From Alicyclobacillus mali (GTDB lineage Bacteria; Bacillota; Bacilli; Alicyclobacillales; Alicyclobacillaceae): 64,000 bases of DNA. The notes below the pieces were generated by a model that had not been told where the DNA came from, ran no database searches, and saw nothing but the letters and a program-made list of their open reading frames with translations. Shown here piece after piece: positions 32,864-41,405 of this stretch; position 1 is the first letter of the stretch; every line of letters starts with the position of its first letter. The translations under genes and the position numbers were made by a program. Location of the stretch: assembly GCF_017329565.1 (NCBI RefSeq), contig NZ_JAFMTT010000002.1; one strand, written 5' to 3'.

Positions 32864-34039
32864 TCAACCACCTGTGCTGATGAACCGGCGAGCACCCAGG
32901 TACTTCGGTCCCCAGTACGAGTTGAACACGCTGTCGATGGAGACGCCCATATCCTGCGCGTCGATCATCAGTCCATTGCCGATGTAGATTCCGACGTGCG
33001 TGGCCCCGGGGGCGTACGTGCTGAAGAAGACGAGATCGCCCGGCTGCAGGTCGTTCTGGCTGACCGGAACGCCCACAGCAAACTGTTCTTCGGATGTCCG
33101 CGGGATTTGGATGCCGAAGTGCGAAAACACGTACTGCGTGAAGCCCGAGCAATCGAAGCCGCTCGGCGATTCGCCGCCCCAAACGTAGGGCGTTCCCAAG
33201 AATTGCTCTGCGTAGCCGATGATGCTGTTGGGATCAGCGGGAACGAGCGCTGCCTGTTGCTGTGCCACATATTGCGCATTCGATTCCTTCTGCTCGGCTG
33301 CCGCCGTCGCCGCTTCGATGGCCTGGATATCCGACTGCGTCAGTTGAATCTGGCTCTCGAGCATGCCCTGTTGCTGCTTGCCCTGCTCGATGTCCTGCAG
33401 AACGGCGTTCAACTTGACCTGCTGCGCCTGCTTGAGGGCCTCGTCCATGGCTTCGAGTTGGCCGAGCTGTTGGCCCACCTGTTCCGCCTGCTGCTCGGCG
33501 GTTTGGACTTGGTGCTGCTTTTCGACGATGGACGCCTGCAGAGCTTTGACCGACTGCACGACCTGGTTTTGGGTCTTGGAGACAACGGCGAGATCATACA
33601 ACCGCGAGAGGAAGTCCGTGAAACTCGTGGCGTTGAACAACACTTCGAGGTACGAGACATTGCCGTCCTCGTACTCGCCCCGCACAATCTGGGCGAGCTC
33701 TTCCTCGGCCTGATTCAATTGCGCCTCGTTCTGCTGCAGCTGGATGCCTAGCTCGTGCTCCTGTTGGCGGAGCGCTTCCATGCGGGCCTGATTCGCCTGG
33801 ATCTGGCTCTGCACGTTGTCAATGGAGACCTGGTACGCCTGAATGGCGTTCTTCAGCGTCTCTTCCTTGACGGCATCTTCGGAAAGGCGGCTTTCGACGG
33901 CTCGTTTCTGGCTCTGCAACTGCGTCAGTTGCTGCTGCGCCTGCGAAAGCGTTTCCGCGCTGGCGGGCTTGGGACAAACCGCGAACGACAGGGCAACGAC
34001 GACCGATGCTCCAGTCAACCATTTGGTTCGGATCCGCAT
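32864..34039 (-). CDS. Secreted NlpC/P60 endopeptidase with coiled-coil domain
   Basis: 391 residues from ATG 34039 (GGGGAG upstream). The signal peptide ends at KPASA. Residues about 28-240 form a long Gln/Glu-rich coiled coil (PcsB/CwlO-like) that in relatives docks to FtsEX and keeps the enzyme inactive. The C-terminal NlpC/P60 domain (about 275-391) has Cys in FDCSGFTQYVF, His in GATHVGIYIGNG and the third residue in LMIDAQDMG. It cleaves stem peptides of peptidoglycan during growth or division. An upstream extension of the frame to 34177 lacks a ribosome binding site. It ends the gene row convergent with the GT2 gene. Confidence 0.9.
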   Translation of the reverse strand: MRIRTKWLTGASVVVALSFAVCPKPASAETLSQAQQQLTQLQSQKRAVESRLSEDAVKEETLKNAIQAYQVSIDNVQSQIQANQARMEALRQQEHELGIQLQQNEAQLNQAEEELAQIVRGEYEDGNVSYLEVLFNATSFTDFLSRLYDLAVVSKTQNQVVQSVKALQASIVEKQHQVQTAEQQAEQVGQQLGQLEAMDEALKQAQQVKLNAVLQDIEQGKQQQGMLESQIQLTQSDIQAIEAATAAAEQKESNAQYVAQQQAALVPADPNSIIGYAEQFLGTPYVWGGESPSGFDCSGFTQYVFSHFGIQIPRTSEEQFAVGVPVSQNDLQPGDLVFFSTYAPGATHVGIYIGNGLMIDAQDMGVSIDSVFNSYWGPKYLGARRFISTGG

Positions 34040-34336
34040 AATCGCTCCCCACAACCCCAAGTTTCGCACGTTTGCGACAGACTGGGCCGCGCAACGCGCT
34101 TTCTCGCTACGAAGCACGGATATTCGACAGCAAACGAAGAATTCCTGCTTGATCGATTCGCTTTTTTTGCCCAGCAAGAGACATCACTCATCGAACGGGA
34201 AGGACCGAGCGCTGTTTTTCCTTTGAACTTTTTTTGAGAAAAAAGCTCCGGCCGGCCAAATTTCAACCGCAATTCAAGCTTGGGCCCGTATGCTCGAGCC
34301 AAACCTGCGACATACGCTTGGCGGAGGGGATGGGCG
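34040..34336. other. Divergent intergenic region, NlpC/P60 and sulfolactate genes
   Basis: 297 bp without a gene. Notable parts are an AT-rich block (TTTTTTT-GAG-AAAAAA near 34229-34246) followed by a CCGGCCGG palindrome, and a sporulation-type promoter candidate before the phosphosulfolactate synthase gene. It was searched by eye for a c-di-AMP (ydaO) riboswitch, common before such peptidase genes; none was recognised. Confidence 0.4.
34288..34317 (+). promoter_or_regulatory. Candidate sporulation (sigma-G-like) promoter
   Basis: GTATG (34288-34292), 18 bases, then CATACGC (34311-34317), compared with the remembered consensus gHATR-N17/18-cATWHTA: a perfect -35, correct spacing and 5 of 7 at -10. 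The predicted start would fall inside the ribosome binding site region at 34323, so the leader would be very short. Tentative. Confidence 0.3.
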
Positions 34337-35158
34337 ATGGATTCACAATGGAGAGACGCGTTGAACCTGCCAGAGCGGCCTAACAAACCGAGGGATGTCG
34401 GCTTGACCGTCGTGATCGACAACGGGGTCCCGGTTGGGTGGTTTCGCGACGCCATGGAGTCGAACGGGGCGTGGATCGACTGCGTGAAATTCGGCTGGGG
34501 GACGGCCATGGTCACCCCGAAGCTGGAGGAAAAAATTGAGGTCCTGAATCGGCTCGGCATTCGCTACTTCTTCGGCGGCACGCTGTTTGAAAAGTTTCTC
34601 ATCCAGGGGCGGATGGACGACTACGAAGCGATGTGCCTGCATTATGGCTGCCGGGATGTCGAGATCTCAAACGGCACCGTGCCGCTCGCCAACGTGGAGA
34701 AGGCCCGGTTCATCGAGCGGTTTGCTCGCCGCTTCCGTGTGTTGAGCGAAGTGGGCTACAAGGACGTGAAGCAATCGCTGCTCCTTCCGCCGCATCGCTG
34801 GATTCAGTTCATCCGGGAGGACTTTGCCGCGGGCGCCTCGTATGTGATTACGGAGGCGCGCGAGTCGGGCACGAGCGGCATCTGCCGCGAAAACGGGGAG
34901 CTGCGTTTCGGGCTCATCGAGGAGATCCTGGAGTCCTCTCTCGACACGAATCGACTCATCTTCGAAGCGCCCAACAAGGCCCTGCAAAAGTACTTCATCG
35001 ACAAGCTGGGGCCGAACGTGAACCTCGCCAACGTGGCCATCGGCGACGCCATTCCCCTGGAGACCCTGCGCAGAGGGCTGAGGTCCGACACGCTGCTCCA
35101 GTTTGAGACGGGCGATCTTTCGCTGGTGGACGCCGAGCCCGCGTTCTGGCATTCCTGA
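34337..35158 (+). CDS. comA: Phosphosulfolactate synthase (ComA/YitD type)
   Basis: 273 residues from ATG 34337 (GGAGGGG upstream). TIM-barrel enzyme: VVIDNGVPVGWFRDAMES, DCVKFGWGTAM, YFFGGTLFEKFL, DVEISNGTVPL, KDVKQSLLLPP, YVITEARESGTSGIC and LIFEAPNKALQKYFI follow the ComA family closely. It adds sulfite to phosphoenolpyruvate to form phosphosulfolactate. In Bacillus the homologue YitD serves sulfolactate, which accumulates in spores; in methanogens it starts coenzyme M synthesis. Given a spore former and the germination operon nearby, the sulfolactate role is the likely one. It is co-oriented with, and 14 bp before, a VOC gene. Confidence 0.9.
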   Translation: MDSQWRDALNLPERPNKPRDVGLTVVIDNGVPVGWFRDAMESNGAWIDCVKFGWGTAMVTPKLEEKIEVLNRLGIRYFFGGTLFEKFLIQGRMDDYEAMCLHYGCRDVEISNGTVPLANVEKARFIERFARRFRVLSEVGYKDVKQSLLLPPHRWIQFIREDFAAGASYVITEARESGTSGICRENGELRFGLIEEILESSLDTNRLIFEAPNKALQKYFIDKLGPNVNLANVAIGDAIPLETLRRGLRSDTLLQFETGDLSLVDAEPAFWHS

Positions 35159-35172
35159 GGAGGCTGACCTTG

Positions 35173-35571
35173 ATGCGAAATCCGAACGACGTGTTTCATC
35201 TCGCCATTCCCGCACGCGATCTCGACGAGGCGTACGATTTCTACGTCGCGAAGCTCGGCTGCAAGCTGGCGCGCAGGTATCCGGATCGGATCACCCTCGA
35301 CTTCTTCGGCGATCAGCTGGTGTGCCACTTGTCGGATCGCTGGGACCGCGAAGTGAGCATGTATCCCCGCCACTTTGGCATCACGTTCCGCGACAAGAAG
35401 CACTTCGACAACCTGTACAAGCTCGCCAAACAGCGCGGCATCCCGTTCTACCACGACCTGTCCCGGCGCTTCGAGGGCCTCATCGAGGAGCACGAGACCT
35501 TCTTCTTGATGGACCCGTCCAACAATCTTCTGGAGTTCAAGTACTACTTCGACGATCGCATGATGTATTGA
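35173..35571 (+). CDS. VOC-superfamily protein (glyoxalase/dioxygenase fold)
   Basis: 132 residues. Paired beta-alpha-beta-beta-beta modules: VFHLAIPARDLDEAYDFYVAKLG opens the first, with His as a metal ligand, and RHFGITFRDKKHFDNLYKLAK opens the second. NNLLEFKYYFD at the C-terminus supplies the Glu ligand, as in lactoylglutathione lyase-like and ring-cleavage relatives. The specific reaction is unknown. It directly follows the phosphosulfolactate synthase gene and is probably co-transcribed with it. Its stop codon touches the stop of the convergent germination gene with no gap. Confidence 0.8.
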   Translation: MRNPNDVFHLAIPARDLDEAYDFYVAKLGCKLARRYPDRITLDFFGDQLVCHLSDRWDREVSMYPRHFGITFRDKKHFDNLYKLAKQRGIPFYHDLSRRFEGLIEEHETFFLMDPSNNLLEFKYYFDDRMMY

Positions 35572-36669
35572 CTACGGCGCGCGCTGAGGCTTCGGCTGGC
35601 GCGCGCGAGGCTTGGGCGTCAACAGGGCCGCCACGATGGCTCCGAGGGCCGGAATTCCAAGCCACAGCGCCATGACGACGGCCGGCCACAAGTCGTCCAC
35701 CGCAACAACCTCCGTCGAGGTGTGAAACAGCCACAGGCTCACGACCAGCGCCAGCGCCCCCAGGGACGGCGCCACCTGCGCCGCCTGAAGTTGGGGAATG
35801 ACCTGCCGCATACAGGCGATGATGAAATACAGGTTCAAGGCGATTTTGATCACGATGGTCGGCAGCCAGATGCCCACGATGAGAATGTCGAACCGATCCA
35901 GAAAGTCCGTCACGCGCACCTCGCGCACCGCTTCGTACGCGGGATACATGAGGTGACCCGCGAGCGGGCTGCCGAGATTCAACTGACAGATGACAAGGAC
36001 AAACTCGAGGAACAAGGAAGAAAAGGCGAGCGAGATGCAGGCCTGACGGAACGAAAACCGCTCGTGCGAAAAGAGCAGGGGCAGAATCGTGATGCTCCCG
36101 ATGGCGTTCAGGGCGTACCACACGCCAATCACCGGGCGCTGCATGCCGTACTCAAAGAACGGTTGCAGATACTGCCAACTGAGATCCGGAATGAGCAGGG
36201 CGCCGCAGAACAGGGAAAAGAGGAGAAACACCGGCAGATACAGCTCCGTCATCCGCGCGATGACCTCAATCCCGCCCCGCACCATGAACACACAGGTCGC
36301 GACGATCAGCGCGCCGACCACCACCGCTGGCGTCACCGGCAGGAACACCACGCTGACGAAGTCGACGCCGAGCCGCAGGTCCTTCGCCATGATCACAAGA
36401 GAAAACAAAACGTACAGCAACAGCACCGCCTTGCCCAGCCAGCCGAACTTCTCTACAAACAACGTCAGGAGGTCTTTCCCCGGGTTTCGCGCCAGCGCCC
36501 GATCCGTCAGCCACAGCACCATGAGAACCGCGAGGCTGCACAAGGGAACGCCCACCCACGCATCCTGCCTGGCCGACCGAAGGATCTGCCCGGGCCAGGT
36601 CACGAGCGTCGCGGAAAAAACGTAACAAAAGCCCATCAGCACCACTTGCCGGGACGACACCTGATTCAT
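35572..36669 (-). CDS. Spore germinant receptor subunit B (GerAB family)
   Basis: 365 residues. Ten hydrophobic helices of the amino acid/polyamine/organocation permease fold used by GerAB/GerBB/GerKB: opening MNQVSSRQVVLMGFCYVFSATLVTWP, then DLRLGVDFVSVVFLPVTPAVV and ATCVFMVRGGIEVIARMTELYLPVF. In receptors of this type the B subunit binds the germinant in the inner spore membrane. Last gene of a gerA-gerC-D-gerB order. Its C-terminal tail is Arg/Pro/Lys-rich. Convergent with the VOC gene with zero spacing, so a shared terminator is unlikely. Confidence 0.9.
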   Translation of the reverse strand: MNQVSSRQVVLMGFCYVFSATLVTWPGQILRSARQDAWVGVPLCSLAVLMVLWLTDRALARNPGKDLLTLFVEKFGWLGKAVLLLYVLFSLVIMAKDLRLGVDFVSVVFLPVTPAVVVGALIVATCVFMVRGGIEVIARMTELYLPVFLLFSLFCGALLIPDLSWQYLQPFFEYGMQRPVIGVWYALNAIGSITILPLLFSHERFSFRQACISLAFSSLFLEFVLVICQLNLGSPLAGHLMYPAYEAVREVRVTDFLDRFDILIVGIWLPTIVIKIALNLYFIIACMRQVIPQLQAAQVAPSLGALALVVSLWLFHTSTEVVAVDDLWPAVVMALWLGIPALGAIVAALLTPKPRARQPKPQRAP

Positions 36670-36676
36670 CCGCGAT

Positions 36677-36883
36677 TCACCTCACGTGAAAGGGCTTGGG
36701 CAGCCATGCGAAGGACGTGTGCATATCTGGGAACACGTTGGATACCACCCATGCGCCCGCTGCAAGCGTCATCATGGTCACCATTGCGATTTTGGTCGGC
36801 CGGTTGGCCTGGCGCCACTCCTTCCACTGGAGCGCGCACAGGGCGGCGATGAAGGCCGCCGCCTCGATGAAGTTGACAATCAC
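36677..36883 (-). CDS. Small two-helix membrane protein, candidate germinant receptor D subunit
   Basis: 68 residues: TM1 at about 2-19 (IVNFIEAAAFIAALCALQW), a basic loop EWRQANRPTK, TM2 at about 31-50 (IAMVTMMTLAAGAWVVSNVF) and an exposed tail. GTG start overlapping the gerC stop (GTGA) and 7 bp before gerB, so it is firmly part of the operon. Germinant receptor operons of Bacillus and Clostridium often carry a fourth small D gene of about 55-75 residues with two transmembrane segments that modulates receptor function. Size, topology and place fit; sequence identity to a known D protein was not judged. Confidence 0.7.
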   Translation of the reverse strand: MIVNFIEAAAFIAALCALQWKEWRQANRPTKIAMVTMMTLAAGAWVVSNVFPDMHTSFAWLPKPFHVR

Positions 36884-38082
36884 GCCTTCAAATCCTCCTC
36901 TGGAATCGCGACGGGTGACGTCGCGTTGCCGCTGTTGCGCAGATCGAGCTCCACGTGCACCTCGACCGGAATGTGTGCGTAAAGCGACTCGCGCCAGTTT
37001 TGCTTCTTTTCGTGCCAGAGCGCGGGATAGAGCCGATACACCCGGTTGCAGAGCCCAACCGGATCCGCGCGCATGGACTTGAGGGCCTTCATCCCTGACG
37101 CGATCTCGCCCGCAATCTCGAGGGACGCCTCGTGTTCGAGGCGCGGCAGGTTTTTCGTGATTTCGTACATATACGGCGAGGTGTTTTCGGCGAGCGTCCC
37201 CATCGCCTTGACCGTGATGCGGCAGGAGACGCCCTCGCCATCCCGGTGCATGGCGACGCGCGTCCGATAGCGCGTGACGATGACAGAGATGTGCCCCGCG
37301 CCGTGCGGAGCCGGCACCGTCACGGTCGGCCGCTTGATCTCACCGAGAGCCCACAGCACGCCGTCGGCCTCGGGCCCCTTCAGCATGCCGACCATCTGCG
37401 GACCGCGAAAGATGGCGAGTCCGGTGACCTTCACATACGTCTGGCGGCGCGCCTCGTCGCCGGGCGTGGTCTCAATCACGGAGACGAGTGGCATATACGG
37501 ATCCTGGCCTTCCGCCAGCAGGGCCTCCGTCACCCGCTTCACCGTTCGCGGATGCCGCTCGAACTGGCTCGCGAGCTCGCGCAGAAATTCGGCCGGCGTC
37601 TTTTCCATGCTGGACTCGGTGTTGAGCACATCGGCGCCAGGCCCCTCGCTCACCACCAGATACGTCGTCATGCGATTCTGCGGCAGCCGCGCCATGACGT
37701 CGATGGCCTGCGCAATGTTGTCTCGCGCAAGTTCCTCGCCAAACACGAACACGCGCATGTGCGCAAAGTACAGCTGGCGGGACATCGCCTTCTGCTGATC
37801 TGCGTTTGCCTGCCGAAACGTGTCGCCCACCGTCGAGTCGATGAAGTACGCCTTCGTTCCGCTCGATCCGCCGCCCCCACCGAGGTTGCCCACGGACGAG
37901 ATCTTCCCAGGCAGCGGCACCTCCACCGTCACCCGGTACTTCCCGTCCTCCGTGCGATCCGCCGCGCAGGCCGTGACGAACGCCATGTCGTTGATCTCGC
38001 GGCGGTCCCAGCATCCGGAGACGAAGGGCACGAGCGCGAGGGCCAGCATCCCCACCGCCCACTTTCGCGTCTTTGCGCGCAT
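36880..38082 (-). CDS. Germinant receptor subunit C, Ger(x)C lipoprotein
   Basis: 400 residues. Lipoprotein signal MRAKTRKWAVGMLALALVPFVSGC with Cys24 as lipid anchor, followed by WDRREINDMAFVTACAADR, the classic start of Ger(x)C proteins. GDTFRQANADQQKAMSRQLYFAHMRVFVFGEELA and MTTYLVVSEGPGADVL match domain 1-2. The external domain faces the space between inner spore membrane and cortex. It lies between gerA (12 bp upstream) and the small membrane gene (4-bp overlap). Confidence 0.93.
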   Translation of the reverse strand: MRAKTRKWAVGMLALALVPFVSGCWDRREINDMAFVTACAADRTEDGKYRVTVEVPLPGKISSVGNLGGGGGSSGTKAYFIDSTVGDTFRQANADQQKAMSRQLYFAHMRVFVFGEELARDNIAQAIDVMARLPQNRMTTYLVVSEGPGADVLNTESSMEKTPAEFLRELASQFERHPRTVKRVTEALLAEGQDPYMPLVSVIETTPGDEARRQTYVKVTGLAIFRGPQMVGMLKGPEADGVLWALGEIKRPTVTVPAPHGAGHISVIVTRYRTRVAMHRDGEGVSCRITVKAMGTLAENTSPYMYEITKNLPRLEHEASLEIAGEIASGMKALKSMRADPVGLCNRVYRLYPALWHEKKQNWRESLYAHIPVEVHVELDLRNSGNATSPVAIPEEDLKA

Positions 38083-38094
38083 GGTCTCACCCCA

Positions 38095-39885
38095 TCACTG
38101 CGGGTTGCCTTCCGGGCGAGGCATCATCTGCTTGTTCATGCGTTTGCGGTTCTGGTGGGCGTACGAAGAAGGCCGATACACCATCTCCCACCAGGGAGGC
38201 CGGACAAACAGATCCTTGACCTCCTTGCGCTTGTACGGGGCGAAACCGGAGAGATACGGGACGCCAAACGATCGCAGTTTACACAGGTGCACGGTGACCC
38301 ACATCACGCCGATGACAAGGCCGAACATGCCAAGCACGGCTCCGAGGAGCATCATGGGAAATCGCAGCAGGCGAATGGCGATGGCGGCGTTGTACCGCGG
38401 CACTGTGAATGAGGCAATGCCGGTCAGGGCCACGATGATGACCATCGGCGCCGAGACGATGCCGGCCTCCACCGCCGCCTCCCCGATGACGAGCGCGCCC
38501 AGGATGCTGACGGCATGCCCCACCGCCCTCGGAAGGCGGATGCCCGCCTCGCGCAGCGCCTCGAACGTCAGCTCCATGACAAGGGCTTCGATGATAGCCG
38601 GAAACGGAATGCTCTCCCGGGCCGCCGCAATGCTGATGACGAGATTGGTGGGCAGCATGTCCTGGTGATACGTGGTCACCGCGATGTACATGGCCGGGAG
38701 AAACAGTGCGATGAACAGCGACACATAGCGCAGCACGCGCACCAGATACACCAGAAAGAATCGCTCATAGTAGTCTTCGCTCGCCTGCAAAAACTGCCAC
38801 CACGTCACCGGGGCCACCAGCGCAAACGGCGTCCCGTTCGTGAGAATGGCGAACCGGCCCTCGAGAAGCTGCGCCGCGACGGTGTCCGGCCGCTCCGAGT
38901 ACTGAAACTGGGGGAACGGCGACAGCGGCTGATCCTCGATGAGCTCCTCCAGGTATCCACTCTCGAGAACGCCATCGATCTCGATTCCCTCGATTCTGCG
39001 CTTGGCCTCCGCAATGACCTGCTCATCAGCCAAGCCCTCGATGTACACCAGCCTGACCTCGGTCTTGGTGTACTTGCCGATGTAATAGGGGACGGACTTC
39101 AGCTTCGGCGTGCGCAGTTTCTGCCGCAACAGCGACATATTCAAGGTGATGTCCTCGGTGAACCCCTCGCGCGGCCCGCGGACCACGGACTCGGTTTCCG
39201 GCTCCGAGATGGCTCGGCGCGGAGGCGACGTGGTGGTGAGCGAGATGGCGGCGTCAAATCCGTCGACGAACAGCACAGCACGGCCCAGGACAATGGCGTC
39301 CACCACGTCGTCGATGGTCCGCACCACATCCGCCCGCGCCACCGGAAGCGACCGCCCTGCCAACTGCTTCGGGTCGTAATCTCCCACGACGTGAGGATGA
39401 AAGGCCGTCAAAAGCGGCACCAGCGCCTCATCGCTCAGCTCGTCGAGCGCCACCATGCCCGTGAAATAGACGAGCGCGGCGTGGCGCGAAGCTTCAAGCT
39501 CAAGGTGGCGAAACTGGACGTCCGAGCAGCCAGTGAAAAGTTCGTGCAGCACGGCGAGATTGTCCGCCAGTGCCCGATGAAGCCGCTCTTTGGCCGCAGC
39601 GCCCCCAGGCTCCGACTGCGCAGACGGAGCGCCCGCGGATGTCCCAGCCCCGCCACGGCCCTGACCCCGGCGGTCCGCCGCCGCCCTCGTCCGGCGCTTC
39701 GCCGGAGGAGTCGCGTCCGGCGCTCCGCCAGCGGGCGCACCGCTCGCCTGTTCTCCGCCCGACTGCGCATCATTCCCCTGTTCGGCGCCCGGCTGGACGT
39801 GATTCCCTTGTTCGGCGTCCGGCGGGAATGCGCTCCCTTGCGGTCGCTGCCGCGGGCGGATGCGCACACCATTTTTCACCTCCAT
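38095..39885 (-). CDS. Spore germinant receptor subunit A (GerA family) with repeat-rich N-terminus
   Basis: About 596 residues. Residues about 10-75 are a hydrophilic Glu/Gln/Gly/Asn/Pro-rich tail with decapeptide repeats (EQGNHVQPGA, EQGNDAQSGG). Next come two soluble subdomains (LAVLHELFTGCSDVQF, LFVDGFDAAISL, EVRLVYIEGLADEQV) and five or six C-terminal membrane helices beginning near TPFALVAPVTWWQFLQASEDYYERF. This is the GerAA layout. The start is ATG 39885, but AGGAGG is only 2 bases away; an in-frame GTG at 39879 would have ideal spacing. First gene of the receptor operon behind a sigma-G-like promoter. Confidence 0.92.
   Translation of the reverse strand: MEVKNGVRIRPRQRPQGSAFPPDAEQGNHVQPGAEQGNDAQSGGEQASGAPAGGAPDATPPAKRRTRAAADRRGQGRGGAGTSAGAPSAQSEPGGAAAKERLHRALADNLAVLHELFTGCSDVQFRHLELEASRHAALVYFTGMVALDELSDEALVPLLTAFHPHVVGDYDPKQLAGRSLPVARADVVRTIDDVVDAIVLGRAVLFVDGFDAAISLTTTSPPRRAISEPETESVVRGPREGFTEDITLNMSLLRQKLRTPKLKSVPYYIGKYTKTEVRLVYIEGLADEQVIAEAKRRIEGIEIDGVLESGYLEELIEDQPLSPFPQFQYSERPDTVAAQLLEGRFAILTNGTPFALVAPVTWWQFLQASEDYYERFFLVYLVRVLRYVSLFIALFLPAMYIAVTTYHQDMLPTNLVISIAAARESIPFPAIIEALVMELTFEALREAGIRLPRAVGHAVSILGALVIGEAAVEAGIVSAPMVIIVALTGIASFTVPRYNAAIAIRLLRFPMMLLGAVLGMFGLVIGVMWVTVHLCKLRSFGVPYLSGFAPYKRKEVKDLFVRPPWWEMVYRPSSYAHQNRKRMNKQMMPRPEGNPQ
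39742..39840. repeat. 30-bp tandem coding repeat in the gerA-like gene
   Basis: Units start at about 39742, 39772, 39802 and 39832 with the shared core CCTGTTCGGCGCCCGGC (variable). Encodes a hydrophilic 10-residue repeat near the GerA N-terminus. Confidence 0.7.
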
Positions 39886-39899
39886 CACCTCCTAGCATA

Positions 39900-39927
39900 T
39901 ATTATGGAATTTAACACCATCTCATGC
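39900..39927 (-). promoter_or_regulatory. Candidate sigma-G promoter of the germinant receptor operon
   Basis: Minus strand: GCATG (39927-39923), 16 bases, CATAATA (39906-39900). Both boxes fit the remembered gHATR and cATWHTA elements; the spacer is one or two bases short. Forespore expression is expected for ger operons. Confidence 0.45.
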
Positions 39928-39928
39928 C

Positions 39929-39954
39929 AAAAAAAGATGGCCGGGCGCTGCCCG
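39929..39954 (-). terminator. Terminator of htrA
   Basis: Minus strand: CGGGC-AGC-GCCCG hairpin (39954-39942), five bases, then seven Ts (39935-39929). It separates htrA from the gerA operon on the same strand and sits right before the gerA promoter. Confidence 0.75.
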
Positions 39955-39968
39955 ACCACGTCCTATCA

Positions 39969-41276
39969 TCATTGCCCAAACGGGTTCGTCGAATTGAACG
40001 GATTCGGAAAGATGCTTCCTCCTCCCGAGCTGAACGGGTTCTGCGACGATTGGTTCGAAGAACTGCCGCTCTCCGTCGTGTTGGGCGACTGTTCCTCGCC
40101 AATCTTGATCTGAAGGGTCAGCTTCCTGTCCCCGCGGTACACCACAATGGGCACGGTCTGACCGGGCTTCAGCGTGAACAGTTCTGTACGAAGATCCGCG
40201 ATGGACTGCACGGTCTTGCCGTTGAGGCCGATGATCACGTCGCCCTGCTGCAGGCCTGCGCGCTTGGCGTTCGCCGAATCCACCGACTCGATGTACACGC
40301 CGTAATCCACAGGAATGTTGTTTGGCAGGTAACCGCTCGGGATGCTGGACAAGTCGATGCCTTCGATGCCGAGCGCCGGGTGCACCGCGTGGCCCGTCTT
40401 GATGATCTGGAACGCGATGTTCAGCACTTCGTTCGACGGAATCGCAAAGCCCATGCCTTCGAAGTTGGGCGCCACGATCTTGCTACAGTTGATGCCGACG
40501 ACCTGCCCCGCCGCGTTCAACAGGGGCCCGCCGCTGTTGCCGGGGTTGATGGCCGCGTCCGTCTGGATGACGGGCTGATAGTCGAGCACCGCGTCCGACG
40601 TCGGGTCCTCGACCGGCATCATCCGCTGATCGCCGCTGATGATCCCGGCCGTCACCGTGTCAGCAAAGTCCAGTCCCATCGGCGTGCCGATGGCAATCGC
40701 GGGCTCACCAACCTGGACGTCGTCCGAGTTCGCGAATTGGACCGGTTGAATGCCCGGGAACGTCGACGCGGGCACGCGCAGGACCGCGAGGTCCGTGTAT
40801 GGGTCCGTGCCCACCACCGTGGCGTTGACGCGCTTGTTCGTCATGAGCACGATTTGCACTTTCGATCCGCCCTGCACCACGTGGTTGTTGGTGACAATGT
40901 ACGCATTGTCGCCGCTTTTGTAAAAGTAGACGCCCGAGCCGATGTCCGACTCCTGGGTCTGCGACTGCTGCGTGAAGAAGTTGCTGGTGGTGGTGTAGTT
41001 CACCACGGCCACGACGTCAGGTTCGACCTTCTTCACGACCTGTGTGATGTCGTCGTTGATGTTCACGTTCACCGACATCGGCTTGGTGGCCGAAGAAGGC
41101 GGCACGGTGCCGTTGGTCGTGTTGAGCGACAGATTTTCGTTTCGCGTCGCGGCGACGACGCCGAGCGTCGCGCCTGCCCCGACGAGCGCCGAAACCACCA
41201 CGGTCACAATCCAGCGCAGCGTCCCACCGGGTTCGTAGAAGAAGCCGCTGTCCGAGCGCGGACGATAGAAGCGCAT
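39969..41276 (-). CDS. htrA: HtrA/DegP-like membrane-anchored serine protease
   Basis: 435 residues. A short cytoplasmic N-terminus, one transmembrane helix (about 22-42), a trypsin-like domain with His in TNNHVVQGG, Asp in PYTDLAVL and Ser in NPGNSGGPLL, then one PDZ domain (ALGIEGIDLSS... AKRAGLQQGDVIIGLNGKTV). The last 40 residues are low-complexity Ser/Asn/Gln/Phe (SSSNQSSQNPFSSGGG, FNSTNPFGQ). It degrades or refolds misfolded exported proteins under heat or acid stress, facing outward. It has its own terminator and lies upstream of the ger operon. Confidence 0.93.
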   Translation of the reverse strand: MRFYRPRSDSGFFYEPGGTLRWIVTVVVSALVGAGATLGVVAATRNENLSLNTTNGTVPPSSATKPMSVNVNINDDITQVVKKVEPDVVAVVNYTTTSNFFTQQSQTQESDIGSGVYFYKSGDNAYIVTNNHVVQGGSKVQIVLMTNKRVNATVVGTDPYTDLAVLRVPASTFPGIQPVQFANSDDVQVGEPAIAIGTPMGLDFADTVTAGIISGDQRMMPVEDPTSDAVLDYQPVIQTDAAINPGNSGGPLLNAAGQVVGINCSKIVAPNFEGMGFAIPSNEVLNIAFQIIKTGHAVHPALGIEGIDLSSIPSGYLPNNIPVDYGVYIESVDSANAKRAGLQQGDVIIGLNGKTVQSIADLRTELFTLKPGQTVPIVVYRGDRKLTLQIKIGEEQSPNTTESGSSSNQSSQNPFSSGGGSIFPNPFNSTNPFGQ

Positions 41277-41405
41277 GCACGATCACCCTTTATCCAGGTC
41301 TTGACCTTTTCTGCGCTTAGTATGCTTCTCCAACCTTGAAACCGCATCGAAAGCTTGAACAGCGCGGATTCCCGCGTCTGCACCATCGGTCCCTGCCCTG
41401 CGCCC

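Noticed and set aside
34040..34260. Possible c-di-AMP (ydaO/yuaA) riboswitch before the NlpC/P60 gene
   Set aside because: Such genes often carry it, but the conserved core blocks could not be found by eye and the AT-rich hairpin is isolated. A covariance-model search would decide.
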